Made by a program: the position numbers and the translations under genes. A model generated the notes under the pieces. That model ran no database searches, was not told the DNA's origin, and saw only the letters and a program-made list of their open reading frames with translations. 64,000 nucleotides of DNA from Polynucleobacter sp. JS-JIR-II-b4 (GTDB lineage Bacteria > Pseudomonadota > Gammaproteobacteria > Burkholderiales > Burkholderiaceae), in NCBI RefSeq assembly GCF_018687815.1, contig NZ_CP061306.1, forward strand, positions 124,001-188,000. Reading direction: 5' to 3'. Below, one piece after another: positions 7,919 to 17,896 of this stretch; positions within the stretch are counted from its first letter, which is position 1, and every line of letters begins with the position of its first letter.

Positions 7919-9247
7919 CTAGTCCAGGAGCGATACCTTCCTGGTTTCAGGTAGGTAGAGAGCGGCAATAATTGCTGCTGTTGCTAGGAAGATAGTCGGA
8001 TACCAGAGTCCCGCACTATCACTTTGCCACCGTTGATTTAGCCAAGTCACAATTAAGGGTAGTAAACCACCAATCCACCCTGCTGCTAAGTTATGCGGAA
8101 GTGTTGCCGCACTATTTCTAGTTTTGGCAGGAAAGAGTTCGGCTAGCATTGCAGTTTGTGGACCAACTACTAAGGCAAGAGCTAATGAAAGACAGATCAA
8201 CAGCAGTCCAATAAAGATCAAGCTCAAACTATTACTTGGATTGGCTAGGTATTGCGCGCCTATTGCTTTAAGCAAATAAAATCCCGGCAAGATAAAGATC
8301 GCACCCAGGCAAAGTCCGCTGACTACAACTGGCTTTCGTCCAATCCTATCTGACAGCCAGCCCGCCAGAATAGTGAGTGGAAACAAGGCAAGGGTTGCAT
8401 AAATGCTAAGTTGATCCACCAACTCTGGAGCCAGCTTTACGGAGGTTTTTAGGTAAATCGCTGTATACACTTGTACGCAAAAGAAAAGTACCGCTCCACC
8501 CGCAGAGATGCAGAAGAAAAGTAAAAACATCCGTTTACGGGTTTGTGGATCCCGAAAATTATTTAGTAGTGGACTTTCGGATTGCCGGTGGGTTTTACTG
8601 AGTTCCAAAAAGATAGGAGTTTCTTCTAAAGCCATGCGTGCTTTAAAGGCAATGAGAAGCAGCGCAATTGAAATCCAGAACGGCACACGCCAACCCCAAG
8701 ATTGAAACTCCTCTGGTGACAGATAGTTTCTCAGTAGCGCAATTTGTAGAGTAGAAAATAGAATACCAAGTGGACCCATTAGCTGGAGGAAGCTCGTTTT
8801 AAACCCTCTATGCTCATTGCCAGCATGTTCAGTCAAATACACGGCGCTGCCACCGATTTCACCGCCAGCAGAAAGTCCTTGAAGTAAGCGCAAGCCAACC
8901 AATAGGATTGGCGCCCAAATTCCAACTTGAGCGTAGGTAGGTAAAAAGCCCACGCTAACAGTGGCAATCCCCATTAAGGCAATGGTGATCATAAAGACGG
9001 GCTTTCGACCAATACGATCCCCCATAGAGCCAAATATGGCCGCCCCAATAGGCCTAACTACCATTCCAACACCAAATGTCGCCAGACTGGCCAAAAGGGC
9101 TGTATTGGGGTCTGTGGAGGGAAAGAAGAGGGGGGCAAAAACCACCGCCAAGGTGGCAAAGGTGAGAAAGTCATACCACTCTAAAAAGGTTCCAAAGCAG
9201 GCTGCAATAGCTACTTTTCGATAGGAATAGGAATAGTGAAATGACAT
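7919..9247 (-). CDS. MFS transporter, metabolite:H+ symporter type
   Basis: A 442-aa twelve-helix major facilitator. Sequence signs are the N-terminal ACFGTFLEWYDFLTFA segment typical of the MHS (proline/betaine, alpha-ketoglutarate, citrate) branch, two loop-2/3 type motifs (GDRIGRKPVF near 80 and SDRIGRKPVV near 300) and RLLQGLSAGGEIGGS in the fourth to fifth helix region. MHS proteins bring organic acids or osmolytes in with protons; the actual substrate is not visible. It converges on the broken glycosyltransferase with only 7 bases between them and stands alone on its strand. Confidence 0.85.
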   Translation of the reverse strand: MSFHYSYSYRKVAIAACFGTFLEWYDFLTFATLAVVFAPLFFPSTDPNTALLASLATFGVGMVVRPIGAAIFGSMGDRIGRKPVFMITIALMGIATVSVGFLPTYAQVGIWAPILLVGLRLLQGLSAGGEIGGSAVYLTEHAGNEHRGFKTSFLQLMGPLGILFSTLQIALLRNYLSPEEFQSWGWRVPFWISIALLLIAFKARMALEETPIFLELSKTHRQSESPLLNNFRDPQTRKRMFLLFFCISAGGAVLFFCVQVYTAIYLKTSVKLAPELVDQLSIYATLALFPLTILAGWLSDRIGRKPVVVSGLCLGAIFILPGFYLLKAIGAQYLANPSNSLSLIFIGLLLICLSLALALVVGPQTAMLAELFPAKTRNSAATLPHNLAAGWIGGLLPLIVTWLNQRWQSDSAGLWYPTIFLATAAIIAALYLPETRKVSLLD

Positions 9248-9443
9248 TAAGTTATTGATTATATTGAGTTTATCATATTGATGAAATATATTTGTTGCAC
9301 AGCAGCAAAAACTTCTTGATTTGTCATATTCGTTCAGTTACAGTTTGATGGTGCAGTGCAATATTTAGGGTATCTACAGTTTTCCATCTCTTAAATCGTG
9401 CGCTTAATTGACTAGTTGTACCACTTAATTTCTGGAGAAATAC

Positions 9444-10028
9444 ATGAACCAAGACCAAATCACCGCTAAATTGTCCCAAATTAACAGCAAAGGCCTCGAG
9501 GCTTCCTTTTCTCTGAGCGAAGCTGCTTTGGAAAATGCTCAAAAATTGGCTGAGCTGAACTATGCAGCTTCTAAAGATGTATTGGTAAATGCACAAGACG
9601 GCATTCAACAAGTATTAACAGCTAAAGATCCGAAACAAGTTACTGAAATCTTTACTGCCGATTCTTTGCAATCTGCAGGTAGCCAAGCTGTTGCTTACCA
9701 AAAGAAAGTTAGCAAAGTATTGCGCGATAGCAATAAAGAATTTGCAAATGTAGTTGATGCAAGTATTGACCAAATGCAAGATGGTTTCCAAGATTGGATC
9801 AACACTGTTGCAGCTAATGCGCCTGCAGGTTCCGAAACTTTCTTATCATCATTTAAGACTGTATACGGTAGCGCATTGCAAGGTTTTGAACAGTTCCGCG
9901 CTGCAAGCAAAGAAGCTTTTGCAACTGCAGAAAAAACTGCTGATCAAGCAATCGAAACTGTACAAGGTCAAATCGCTCAAGTGAAGAAAGCTGCTACTCC
10001 TGCATCACGTAGCCGCAAAGCAGCTTAA
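9444..10028 (+). CDS. phaP: Phasin family protein
   Basis: Phasins coat polyhydroxyalkanoate granules and control their size and number. The 194-aa protein is almost all helix, begins MNQDQITAKLSQINSKGLEA, and has the phasin_2 pattern of amphipathic heptads with many Ala and Gln. It ends in a Lys/Ala-rich tail (KKAATPASRSRKAA). AATTTCTGGAGAAATACATG gives a good ribosome site. Single gene with its own terminator. Codon use looks strongly biased toward major codons, as expected for an abundant protein. The phaC/phaA/phaB genes are not in the window, so the PHA link comes from the family. Confidence 0.88.
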   Translation: MNQDQITAKLSQINSKGLEASFSLSEAALENAQKLAELNYAASKDVLVNAQDGIQQVLTAKDPKQVTEIFTADSLQSAGSQAVAYQKKVSKVLRDSNKEFANVVDASIDQMQDGFQDWINTVAANAPAGSETFLSSFKTVYGSALQGFEQFRAASKEAFATAEKTADQAIETVQGQIAQVKKAATPASRSRKAA

Positions 10029-10062
10029 TTTATAGCTGTTTTCAACTCAGTAGCAAGCATTA

Positions 10063-10098
10063 AAAAACCCCGCTTAGTGCAAACTAGGCGGGGTTTTT
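10063..10098 (+). terminator. Strong bidirectional terminator after phasin gene
   Basis: A 16-pair stem (AAAAACCCCGCTTAGT with ACTAGGCGGGGTTTTT, one G-U) closed by a GCAA tetraloop. The A-tract and T-tract on either side let it work both ways, serving the phasin gene (plus) and rmuC (minus). Confidence 0.92.
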
Positions 10099-10109
10099 GT
10101 TTGAATGTA

Positions 10110-11426
10110 TTATTCAAAGTCGGAAGAGGATTCAATCAAGTGTGGGGCTAGGTTCTTGCTGGGCTTGACGCCTAACTCACGTACCTTTTCAGCAGAGCGG
10201 ATCAGATTTCCCTTGCCAGTTTTTAATTTATTGAATGCATCGTGATAGCTTGTTTGTGCTTGATCTAATCGTTGCCCCAATTTTTCCAGATCATCTACAA
10301 AACCAACAAACTTATCGTAAAGATTTCCACACTGTTTTGCGATCTCTAGAGCATTGCGGTTTTGATGGTCTTGTCGCCATAGATGAGCAACTGTGCGAAG
10401 TGTCGCCATAAGAGTGCTTGGACATACCAACACAATATTTTTTGCTAAAGCTTCTTGATATAGATTCGGGGCAGTTTTCAATGCGAGTAAGAACGCAGGC
10501 TCTATAGGCACAAACATCAAGACAAAGTCGACGGAACCCACGCCATAAAGAGAGCTATAGTTCTTTCCAGAAAGCCCTTGGATATGTTGACGCAGTGATT
10601 GGATATGCGCAGCTAGTTCTTGCTCAGCAACTACGGGGTCAGTAGTCTCGGCATGGCGGGCATATGCCGTTATGGATACCTTACTGTCAACGACCAGACT
10701 TCTACCTTCTGGTAACTTAATCACGACGTCGGGCTGGAGGCGCGAGCCATCTGCTTGCGTATGACTGTCTTGCACAAGATACTCTTCGCCCTTGCGAAGG
10801 CCGGAGGACTCCAGAATAGACTCCAGCACTAACTCACCCCAATTGCCTTGGACCTTGGAGTCACCTTTTAATGCTTGGGTTAGCGAGCGAGTCTCATCTG
10901 ACATGCGTAGATTGAGATTGGCTAAGCGTTCGATTTCGCTTTTGAGGGCATGGCGCTCACGAGCCTCATTGCCATAAGAAGTGCTAACTTGCTCTTTAAA
11001 TTCAGTGAGCTTGGTTTGCAATGGCTTTAATAGGGCATCCAAGCTAGCTGCATTTTGCTCGGTAAAGCGCTTGGATTTATCTTCCAAAATCTCGTTAGCT
11101 AAATTTTTGAACTGGTTTGTCAAAGCCTCTTTAGCTTCATTCAGGGATTCAATTCTGCCTAAACCTTGTTTGCGTTCAGAGTCCAATTCTGCCTCTAGGC
11201 GAATCGCATTTTGTAGTGCTTGATCGCGCTCGCTACGCAAGCTGAGTGCTAGGGCAATTTCTGTCTGGGCTTGCAGCTCAAGGCGTGCAAGGGTAGAGCG
11301 TAGGTTTAACGCGTAAACTAAAAGGCCTGCACAAACTCCAAATGGCAGGCCAAATAGTAGAAGAGATCCTAAATCAAAAGTCACAGCAAAAAATTGATTA
11401 GGCTTTAACCAGCTTTTGAAGTTCAC
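10110..11426 (-). CDS. rmuC: RmuC family protein
   Basis: RmuC proteins limit recombination at inverted repeats; they are anchored to the inner membrane and carry a nuclease-like fold. The product (up to 438 aa) has an N-terminal membrane segment (about 17-41), a long coiled coil (about 45-170) and the conserved RmuC domain (about 195-400; [12 protein letters not shown], then [22 protein letters not shown] with the Asp/Lys nuclease-like residues). The start is unsure: GTG at 11426 overlaps grxD by 29 bases, while GTG at 11384 would start just after the grxD stop. Neither has a clear ribosome site. Last gene of the hemA-prfA-prmC-grxD-rmuC run. Confidence 0.88.
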   Translation of the reverse strand: MNFKSWLKPNQFFAVTFDLGSLLLFGLPFGVCAGLLVYALNLRSTLARLELQAQTEIALALSLRSERDQALQNAIRLEAELDSERKQGLGRIESLNEAKEALTNQFKNLANEILEDKSKRFTEQNAASLDALLKPLQTKLTEFKEQVSTSYGNEARERHALKSEIERLANLNLRMSDETRSLTQALKGDSKVQGNWGELVLESILESSGLRKGEEYLVQDSHTQADGSRLQPDVVIKLPEGRSLVVDSKVSITAYARHAETTDPVVAEQELAAHIQSLRQHIQGLSGKNYSSLYGVGSVDFVLMFVPIEPAFLLALKTAPNLYQEALAKNIVLVCPSTLMATLRTVAHLWRQDHQNRNALEIAKQCGNLYDKFVGFVDDLEKLGQRLDQAQTSYHDAFNKLKTGKGNLIRSAEKVRELGVKPSKNLAPHLIESSSDFE

Positions 11427-11706
11427 CAGACTGGAACATTTCAGTCATGATGTCAGAGCCACCAATAAATTCACCATTGATATAGAGCTGTGGAATCGTT
11501 GGCCAATTTGCGAATTCTTTAATACCTTGGCGAATTCCCGCATCTTCCAAGACGTTCACGGTATGGAGGTTTTCAACACCGCTAGCGCGCAAGATATTGA
11601 TGGCATTTCCAGAGAAGCCACATTGTGGAAACTGTGCAGTTCCCTTCATAAACAATACAACCGGGTGGCTAGTAACGATTTCTTTAATTTGAGCTTGTGA
11701 GTCCAT
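11398..11706 (-). CDS. grxD: Monothiol glutaredoxin, Grx4 type
   Basis: Grx4-type glutaredoxins bind a bridging [2Fe-2S] cluster with glutathione and pass it on in iron-sulfur assembly. The 102-aa protein has the diagnostic CGFS active site (Cys29-Ser32), the conserved Lys21 before it (FMKGT), the [16 protein letters not shown] segment and the GGSDI glutathione-binding end. Length matches the family. It lies in the hemA-prfA-prmC-grxD order shared by many betaproteobacteria, 106 bases after prmC, so it may also have its own promoter. Confidence 0.96.
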   Translation of the reverse strand: MDSQAQIKEIVTSHPVVLFMKGTAQFPQCGFSGNAINILRASGVENLHTVNVLEDAGIRQGIKEFANWPTIPQLYINGEFIGGSDIMTEMFQSGELQKLVKA

Positions 11707-11812
11707 ATATTCTTTCTACTAAGTTTCTACTACGGCAGTCTTATTGCAAAGACGGTTTGAAAATAAGGTTTGCTTGATTTTAAGACTTAATGTGGAAAAA
11801 GGTTATTTCACC

Positions 11813-12655
11813 CTATTTTCTGCCCGAGGCGACGCGGTAATGGCCACCCAAATCCAAATGCGTTTGGACATCCTGAAAGCCCGCTTGCTTCATGAGGGCT
11901 ACAACCGCTTCTGATTGGTCAAAGCCATGCTCAACGGCAAGCAAGCCATTGGGGTTTAGATGGTTTTTGGCGCCGGAAATAATGTTTTTTAAGCAGGTGA
12001 GTCCGTTGCCATGATCGGTAAGGGCAGAAATTGGCTCAAAGCGCAGGTCACCCTGGCTTAGATGTGCATCTTGGGATGTTATGTATGGCGGATTGCTCAG
12101 AATGACATCAAAAGCAGCGGTATCTTCAATTGCTTCATACCAGCTGCCTTGGAAAAATTGCACGCAAGATTCGACATTCAAAAGTTTGGCATTTATTTTG
12201 GCAATTTCTAGCGCTTCTAAGGATTGATCGGTTGCGGTAAGTTGTGCATTTAGAGCTTTGTGCGCAATGGCTAAAGCAATGGCGCCCGAGCCTGTCCCTA
12301 AATCTAAGATTTTTGTCGGAGCATTCAAGCGTTTAATTTCACGCAAGCCTATCTCCACCAAGAGCTCAGTTTCGGGGCGCGGTATCAGTACTCCAGGAGC
12401 AACATAAAGCTCAATATTGTGAAAGCCTCTTTTGCCAATTAGGTATGCAATAGGCTCGCCCTGAATTCTCTTGGATTCAAGTATTTTCCACTCTTCAAGC
12501 GCCTTAACGCTGAGCTCTAAATCATCGCGCGATAGTAGAGCGGAGCGCGGAAGTTGGTAATGCTTTTCCAGAATGTAAGCCATCAGAATTTTCGCCTCAG
12601 CGGTAGCGAGTACTGAATCGCTCAATAGGGAGCGTAGGCTTAAATCCTGATTCAC
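11813..12655 (-). CDS. prmC: Peptide chain release factor glutamine methyltransferase
   Basis: PrmC methylates the glutamine of the GGQ motif in release factors, raising termination efficiency. The 280-aa protein has a helical N-terminal release-factor-binding domain (1-75), an SAM site DLGTGSGAIAL (118-128) and the catalytic NPPY (188-191) that holds the glutamine amide. The IPRPETE segment (91-97) is also typical. The start is GTG at 12655. It lies 15 bases after prfA, the gene for its substrate. Confidence 0.96.
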   Translation of the reverse strand: MNQDLSLRSLLSDSVLATAEAKILMAYILEKHYQLPRSALLSRDDLELSVKALEEWKILESKRIQGEPIAYLIGKRGFHNIELYVAPGVLIPRPETELLVEIGLREIKRLNAPTKILDLGTGSGAIALAIAHKALNAQLTATDQSLEALEIAKINAKLLNVESCVQFFQGSWYEAIEDTAAFDVILSNPPYITSQDAHLSQGDLRFEPISALTDHGNGLTCLKNIISGAKNHLNPNGLLAVEHGFDQSEAVVALMKQAGFQDVQTHLDLGGHYRVASGRK

Positions 12656-12670
12656 GGATTTTGTGATCGC

Positions 12671-13750
12671 TTAATTGTCACCAAGGGCAGCAAGTAACTC
12701 TGCTTGATGTTCAGATGCAAGAGCATTACAAAGATCATCGATATCCCCATCCATCATGGCGTCAATTTTATAAAGCGTGAGATTGATGCGGTGGTCAGTG
12801 ATACGGCCTTGTGGGAAGTTATAAGTACGAATGCGATCACTGCGATCCCCTGATCCTACGAGGGATTTTCGGGTTTGAGCCTCAAGCTTATGTTTCTCTC
12901 GCTCACGCGCATCCATGATGCGAGAAACCAATACCTTCATGGCTTGTTCGCGGTTGCGGTGTTGGCTGCGATCGTCTTGGCACTCAACTACGGTACCTGT
13001 TGGCAGGTGGGTAATGCGGACCGCAGAATCTGTTTTATTAATATGCTGACCACCAGCACCTGAAGCGCGGAAGGTATCAATACGTAACTCTGCAGGATTA
13101 ATTTTGACCGCCTCAAGTTCATCTGCTTCTGGCATGACGGCTACAGTGCAAGCGGAGGTATGAATACGACCCTGCGTTTCTGTTTGTGGAACCCGTTGCA
13201 CGCGATGACCACCAGATTCAAACTTAAGACGTGAGTAAACAGACTGTCCAACGAGACGAAGGACTACTTCTTTGTATCCACCTAAGTCAGATTCAGCAGC
13301 GCTGACCATTTCTACTTTCCAGCCTTGGCGTTCAGCGAACCGGGTATACATACGTAGTAGATCGCCGGCAAAGAGTGCGCTCTCGTCACCACCAGTGCCT
13401 GCACGAATCTCTAAGAAAACGTTGCGATCATCATTTTCATCTTTAGGAAGCAGAAGCTTTTGTAATGTGCCCGCAAGTGCTTCCATCGTAGCCAAAGCCT
13501 GCTTCTGCTCATCATCGGCAAAGTCCTTCATTTCAGGATCTTTGCGCATTTCCTCTGCTGCTTGGGCGTCCTCCTCGGCTTGCTTATAAAGGCCAAACTG
13601 CTCTACTACGGTAGCAATATCAGAATGTTCACGCGTGAGCTTCCGATAAGCATCCATGTCTTTGGTTGCTTCTTCGGAGGTTAATAAGGAGTTAAGTTCG
13701 GCTAAGCGCGTGTCTAGGTGGTCTAGCTTAGCCCGCATGCTGGGCTTCAT
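12671..13750 (-). CDS. prfA: Peptide chain release factor 1
   Basis: RF1 ends translation at UAA and UAG. The 359-aa protein carries GGQ (233-235), whose Gln235 is the PrmC target, in the stretch [17 protein letters not shown]. The stop-codon-reading PxT motif appears as PQT (188-190) in [15 protein letters not shown], where E. coli has PAT; the middle residue varies in the family. Its ATG follows the hemA stop directly with no gap, so translation is probably coupled. RF1 is the factor that would terminate at the TAG found in the glycosyltransferase gene of this window. Confidence 0.97.
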   Translation of the reverse strand: MKPSMRAKLDHLDTRLAELNSLLTSEEATKDMDAYRKLTREHSDIATVVEQFGLYKQAEEDAQAAEEMRKDPEMKDFADDEQKQALATMEALAGTLQKLLLPKDENDDRNVFLEIRAGTGGDESALFAGDLLRMYTRFAERQGWKVEMVSAAESDLGGYKEVVLRLVGQSVYSRLKFESGGHRVQRVPQTETQGRIHTSACTVAVMPEADELEAVKINPAELRIDTFRASGAGGQHINKTDSAVRITHLPTGTVVECQDDRSQHRNREQAMKVLVSRIMDAREREKHKLEAQTRKSLVGSGDRSDRIRTYNFPQGRITDHRINLTLYKIDAMMDGDIDDLCNALASEHQAELLAALGDN

Positions 13751-15067
13751 CTAATGGTCTTCTGGCTTGGAATGCGAGGCGAATAGTTTGGGTAACAACT
13801 TAATCAAGGCGTCACGCTCAGCGCCATTAGAGTGTTGCAATGCATGGAGAGAGCCATGCAGAAATTTATTGGTTAGACCTTGTGCCATAGCATTGAGAAC
13901 TTCTTGCGGATCATCGCCACGCATCAAGCGTTTCATTGCGCGCTCGAGTTCAAGTTGACGCAAACGTTCGCCTTGTTGCTGAATATCCTGAATCAGTGGA
14001 ACCGCGTTGCGACCTTGCATCCAATGCATAAAGTTACCAACACGATCTTCGATGATCGCTTCAGCTTGGCTTACTGCCGCTTGACGTAAGTTGGCGCCAG
14101 TCTGAATCATCATCCCTAAATCATCAACTGTGTAGAGATAGATGTCATCCAGTCTGGAGATTTCAGGTTCAAAATCCCGCGGCACTGCTAAATCAATCAT
14201 CACCATCGGCTTGTGGCGACGTTGTTTCAAGGCGCTCTCCACCATGCCAAGCCCAATAATAGGCAGGGATGAGGCGGTGCTAGAAACAATAATGTCGAAC
14301 TCGTGCAGGCGCCCTGGTAGCTCTGAGAGCTTGAAGGACTCAGCCTCAACGTCTTGTTCAGAAATAGAGTCCGCAAGCTCCTGACCACGTTCTATAGTGC
14401 GGTTAGCAATCGCTACTGTTTTCGGTTTGCGCGCCACAAAATGCGTTGCACATAAGGTGATCATTTCACCGGCGCCGATAAACAAAATCTTTTGATCTGC
14501 AATTTTTTCAAAGATACGCTCTGAGAGGCGAACAGAGGCTGCAGCCATTGAAATAGAGTGTGCGCCGATTTCAGTAGAGCCGCGTACTTCTTTGGCAACT
14601 GAAAATGTTTTCTGGAAAAGTTGATTGAGATAGGTTCCCAATACACCGGCATCGTTTGCGGTGCGAACTGCATCTTTCATTTGACCTAAGATTTGTGTTT
14701 CGCCAATCACCATGGAATCTAAGCCACATGCAACTCTGAATGCGTGACGAACTGCGTCTGATTGAGGCAAGGAGTAAATATGAGGCTCAAGGCTACTTGG
14801 TGCAAGCTGTTGAGTTTTGGCTAGCCAATCAAACGTAGCTTCATGTAAAAGACCCGCAGCACTGGCATCATTTGCAGCACAGTAGACCTCGGTGCGGTTA
14901 CAGGTCGACAAAATCGTAGCTTCGGGAAGCCCGGCCTGATTCGCGCCAACCAAATGTTGGCGAAGATCGTGCAACGCTTCTTGAAGAAATTCAGGGTCAA
15001 AGGCGACCTTTTCCCGAATGGCGACCGGCGCTGTGTGATGATTGATGCCGAGTGTCAACAACTTCAT
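13751..15067 (-). CDS. hemA: Glutamyl-tRNA reductase
   Basis: HemA reduces glutamyl-tRNA to glutamate-1-semialdehyde, the first committed step of heme synthesis by the C5 pathway. The 438-aa protein begins with the canonical [18 protein letters not shown]. Nucleophile Cys56 lies in [10 protein letters not shown], the NADPH-binding GAGEM motif is near residue 198, and a C-terminal dimerisation helix domain follows. It is first in the hemA-prfA-prmC-grxD run. Its start codon is only one base from the start of a divergent small ORF, so its promoter must lie inside or beyond that ORF. Confidence 0.96.
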   Translation of the reverse strand: MKLLTLGINHHTAPVAIREKVAFDPEFLQEALHDLRQHLVGANQAGLPEATILSTCNRTEVYCAANDASAAGLLHEATFDWLAKTQQLAPSSLEPHIYSLPQSDAVRHAFRVACGLDSMVIGETQILGQMKDAVRTANDAGVLGTYLNQLFQKTFSVAKEVRGSTEIGAHSISMAAASVRLSERIFEKIADQKILFIGAGEMITLCATHFVARKPKTVAIANRTIERGQELADSISEQDVEAESFKLSELPGRLHEFDIIVSSTASSLPIIGLGMVESALKQRRHKPMVMIDLAVPRDFEPEISRLDDIYLYTVDDLGMMIQTGANLRQAAVSQAEAIIEDRVGNFMHWMQGRNAVPLIQDIQQQGERLRQLELERAMKRLMRGDDPQEVLNAMAQGLTNKFLHGSLHALQHSNGAERDALIKLLPKLFASHSKPEDH

Positions 15068-15068
15068 A

Positions 15069-15365
15069 ATGGCAATTATAGATTTGATGGCAGCATTAAT
15101 GGGGGTATCAATGGGGTTTTTGGCTTTTCTGGTGATTGGAGGTGTTTCTGGGCTGTCAGCCTGGATTTTTTACCCCGTAGCTTCTGACGGGGTCAAGCGC
15201 GGCAGGATTCTGATGGCCTTCTTGCTGGGATCTATTGCGGCGGCTGCTAGCTCGTATGCAGGGCAATACTGGGATCTTTTCCAATCGGGGCAAATACTCG
15301 AGTGGGCTAGCGCTATTTTTGCTGCCTGTGCAGTCGGATGTGTTTTTACTGCTTTAGCTAAATAA
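15069..15365 (+). CDS. Small membrane protein of unknown function
   Basis: The ORF encodes 98 residues from ATG 15069, with about four hydrophobic helices (roughly 6-35, 45-62 and 75-97, the first perhaps two) and short polar loops such as [12 protein letters not shown] recognise no family. It fills the otherwise empty gap between hemA and ung and its hydrophobic pattern looks like a real protein. It is doubtful in that its start lies one base from the hemA start, and its end overlaps the ung end by 12 bases. No ribosome site is clear. A later ATG (15087 or 15102) is possible. Confidence 0.5.
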   Translation: MAIIDLMAALMGVSMGFLAFLVIGGVSGLSAWIFYPVASDGVKRGRILMAFLLGSIAAAASSYAGQYWDLFQSGQILEWASAIFAACAVGCVFTALAK

Positions 15366-16103
15366 GTCGGTCTGACTGTTCTCCACCCACCGAATAGGTG
15401 CGCTCTTTTGTTCAATCAGCCATTGATTGGCTTTAGTGAAGTGACTGCAACTGGTCTTGCCCCCAGGCTCCAAAAAAGGCTTGTCCGTCTTGTATACGCC
15501 AAGACCAGATGGATGGGAGGATTGCAAGATCAAAGGATTCTGACCACCTTCAATGAGTGGCAGCTTAGATTGAGCATGACCACCCCATAGCATCCAGACA
15601 ACATGCGGCCTTGTTTTGGATAAAGTGCTGATCAAATGATCAATGAAGCTTTTCCACCCTAGACTCGTATGACTGCCAGCCTCGCCCAATTTGACACTCA
15701 AAGCTGTATTAAGAAGAAGCACTCCTTGCTCGGCCCAATTGTGAAGATCACCATTCGGTAAAGACCCAAAACCTTCTAATGCCAATGCTTTACTGATGTT
15801 GCGTAGTGAGCTGGGAAATTCTCGTGAATTGATTGCAATCTCAACAGGTATCGAAAAGGCTAGCCCTTGCGCTAGCCCTGGTGAGTGATAAGGATCTTGG
15901 CCCAAGATCACCACCTTTACAGAATTAACAGGGCAAAGTTTGAGAGCTTTAAAAAAGTTCTGAGGCTCTGGTCGAACAATTTCAGCATCAAGAGCAGTCT
16001 GCAAATTTTTTTCTAGCGAGCCCCAATCTGCTGACTCGAAATAATTCCCCAGTAATTCTTGCCAGTCATGCGGGATATCGTCTTTTGAAAATAGTGCTTT
16101 CAA
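15354..16103 (-). CDS. ung: Uracil-DNA glycosylase
   Basis: Ung removes uracil from DNA as the first step of base excision repair. The 249-aa protein has the family 1 water-activating motif GQDPYH (68-73, catalytic Asp70), the uracil-binding LLNTALSV segment (130-137) and the leucine-loop histidine His197 in HPSGLGVYK, where many homologues have HPSPLS. The start appears to be TTG at 16103, 6 bases after the M61 peptidase stop; no ATG nearby would keep the N-terminus. Last gene of a four-gene minus-strand run. Confidence 0.95.
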   Translation of the reverse strand: MKALFSKDDIPHDWQELLGNYFESADWGSLEKNLQTALDAEIVRPEPQNFFKALKLCPVNSVKVVILGQDPYHSPGLAQGLAFSIPVEIAINSREFPSSLRNISKALALEGFGSLPNGDLHNWAEQGVLLLNTALSVKLGEAGSHTSLGWKSFIDHLISTLSKTRPHVVWMLWGGHAQSKLPLIEGGQNPLILQSSHPSGLGVYKTDKPFLEPGGKTSCSHFTKANQWLIEQKSAPIRWVENSQTDLFS

Positions 16104-16109
16104 TTTCGA

Positions 16110-17891
16110 TCAGACATCTTTCTTAGGTGTCAGTTCATATTGCATAGGTATCTGGGTAGATTGCATTGAAACCATGCGCTCATGCTCTAGATCATCGCGA
16201 TAGAAAGTAATGCGGGCAAGGGAGTTTTCAGAAAGGCTGCCTAAGACTCTGTCCCAGCGGGCGCCAATGACACGCTGCCCATCAATACTGGCTAGTAAAT
16301 CACCGGCTGATAGGCCTGCTGCTTGGGCAATTCCGCCATCAAGCACATGGGTAACCTTAAGCCAACCATTGGCGTCTGTATGACGCATCCCAAACTGCAG
16401 CTTGAGTTTTTCCAGCGTGGACTGCGATTTTGTTTTTACAGAAATAAGATTTGAGCCAATCCATTTTTGCAGCGGAACATCTTCTGTGCCAAAAATATAG
16501 CGGGCCTTCATCTCATTCCAGGTCTTGCTAAAGCCATTACCTAGCAATTCAAAAATTAAATCATCTAGCCCGTCTTCCGTAATGCCGTCAAAGGTGACGC
16601 CATGCTTATTCCAAAGTAGGCGCATGAAGTCATCTAGAGACTGTTTATTTTTAGTGAATGCGCGAATCTGTAAGTCAAGACCAAGTGCTACTAAGGCACC
16701 TTTGCCGTAGTAGCTGACAACCGTATTTGGCGTATTCTCATCCGCTTGGTAATACTTGGTCCAGGCATCAAAAGAGCTGTCAGCAAGGCTTTGCTTATGG
16801 CGTCCAGGGCCGCGTAAGATTCCGTTCCAGTTATCCGCAACGAGTTTTAGATAAGTCTTGAGGTCAATTCGTTTACTACGCAGTAGTTGGAGATCGTCGT
16901 AGTAACTGGTGAAGCCTTCAAACACCCACAGTAAGCGAGTGTGATTACGCTTGGCCAGATCATACGGTTGAAAGGCTTTTGGCTGAATGCGCTTAACCAG
17001 CCATGCATGAAAATACTCGTGACTACACAGGCCTAAAAATTCTCTATACGTAGATTCTTCAAAGAGAGTGTTTTCTTGGGGGATTTGATCGCGTCTGCAA
17101 AGTAACGCGGTACTATTACGATGCTCAAGTCCACCATAACCATTTAATACCGCATTGACTAAGAAAAGATATTCATTAAAAGGAGCGCGCTTAGATTTTG
17201 GTTCAAAGAGATCAATAGTGCTGGTGCAGATTGCTTGTAAATCTTGTGCAAGGCGCTTGGCATCAACAATATGATTGCAGCCCTGTATTGCCATGCGATG
17301 AGCTACACCATTTGATTTCCAGTGCACCAGTTGGAACTCGCCCATGGCTACAGGGTGATCCAATAAATCATCATAATTTCGTGCCAGATAAAAACCAAAC
17401 CCACGCTCATCTATCTTGGCGGCCCTCAAGGTGGTTTGAACTGTCCAGTGGTCAGCAAAGGCAAGTTCTGGCGCCGTGATAGCGAGCGAGCAAGGCAAAT
17501 GCTCTTGCCCTTTGACGGCTAGACATAGGCTAGTGGCGTTAAAGAAGGCGCGCTCGGTATCTAGATACGCTGCACGTACTGAAGAATCAAAAGCATAAAC
17601 AGTGCTGAGCACCTCTATCGGACCATTGCATGGTGGTAAGCGCCAATGGTCATTATCAATACGTTCGAGCGTTATTTTTCTCTTAGCGCCTTCTGCTGAA
17701 AACGCTTCAATTGATTCGACATGTTTGCTGAAATCACGAATTAAATAACTGCCTGGAATCCAGGCTGGCATTTGCAGCACCTGTCCATCGGGATCGGGGT
17801 TAGCAATATGCAGTTTGACGCGATAGCGATGGCCGTGCAGATCGGCCGGCCAGACCGTATATTGAATTGCGGGTAAGTCGGCATGGTTCAT
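16110..17891 (-). CDS. M61 family peptidase with PDZ domain
   Basis: A 593-aa metallopeptidase of the M61 (glycyl aminopeptidase) family. After a beta-sandwich N-terminal domain (1-170) the catalytic domain has GGLEH (253-257), then the zinc motif HEYFHAW (His291, Glu292, His295) and the third-ligand region VFEGFTSYYDD. A PDZ domain with a GGIAQAAGLSAGDLLASIDG core lies near 520-560. I see no signal peptide, so it may be cytoplasmic. Known members prefer N-terminal Gly or Ala, but substrates are largely untested. It lies between dsbC and ung with 5- and 6-base gaps, so it is probably in one operon with them. Confidence 0.9.
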   Translation of the reverse strand: MNHADLPAIQYTVWPADLHGHRYRVKLHIANPDPDGQVLQMPAWIPGSYLIRDFSKHVESIEAFSAEGAKRKITLERIDNDHWRLPPCNGPIEVLSTVYAFDSSVRAAYLDTERAFFNATSLCLAVKGQEHLPCSLAITAPELAFADHWTVQTTLRAAKIDERGFGFYLARNYDDLLDHPVAMGEFQLVHWKSNGVAHRMAIQGCNHIVDAKRLAQDLQAICTSTIDLFEPKSKRAPFNEYLFLVNAVLNGYGGLEHRNSTALLCRRDQIPQENTLFEESTYREFLGLCSHEYFHAWLVKRIQPKAFQPYDLAKRNHTRLLWVFEGFTSYYDDLQLLRSKRIDLKTYLKLVADNWNGILRGPGRHKQSLADSSFDAWTKYYQADENTPNTVVSYYGKGALVALGLDLQIRAFTKNKQSLDDFMRLLWNKHGVTFDGITEDGLDDLIFELLGNGFSKTWNEMKARYIFGTEDVPLQKWIGSNLISVKTKSQSTLEKLKLQFGMRHTDANGWLKVTHVLDGGIAQAAGLSAGDLLASIDGQRVIGARWDRVLGSLSENSLARITFYRDDLEHERMVSMQSTQIPMQYELTPKKDV

Positions 17892-17896
17892 GATAT

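Noticed and set aside
10981..11223. 80-codon ORF antisense to rmuC
   Set aside because: Shadow of the rmuC coiled-coil region; no ribosome site or family signal.
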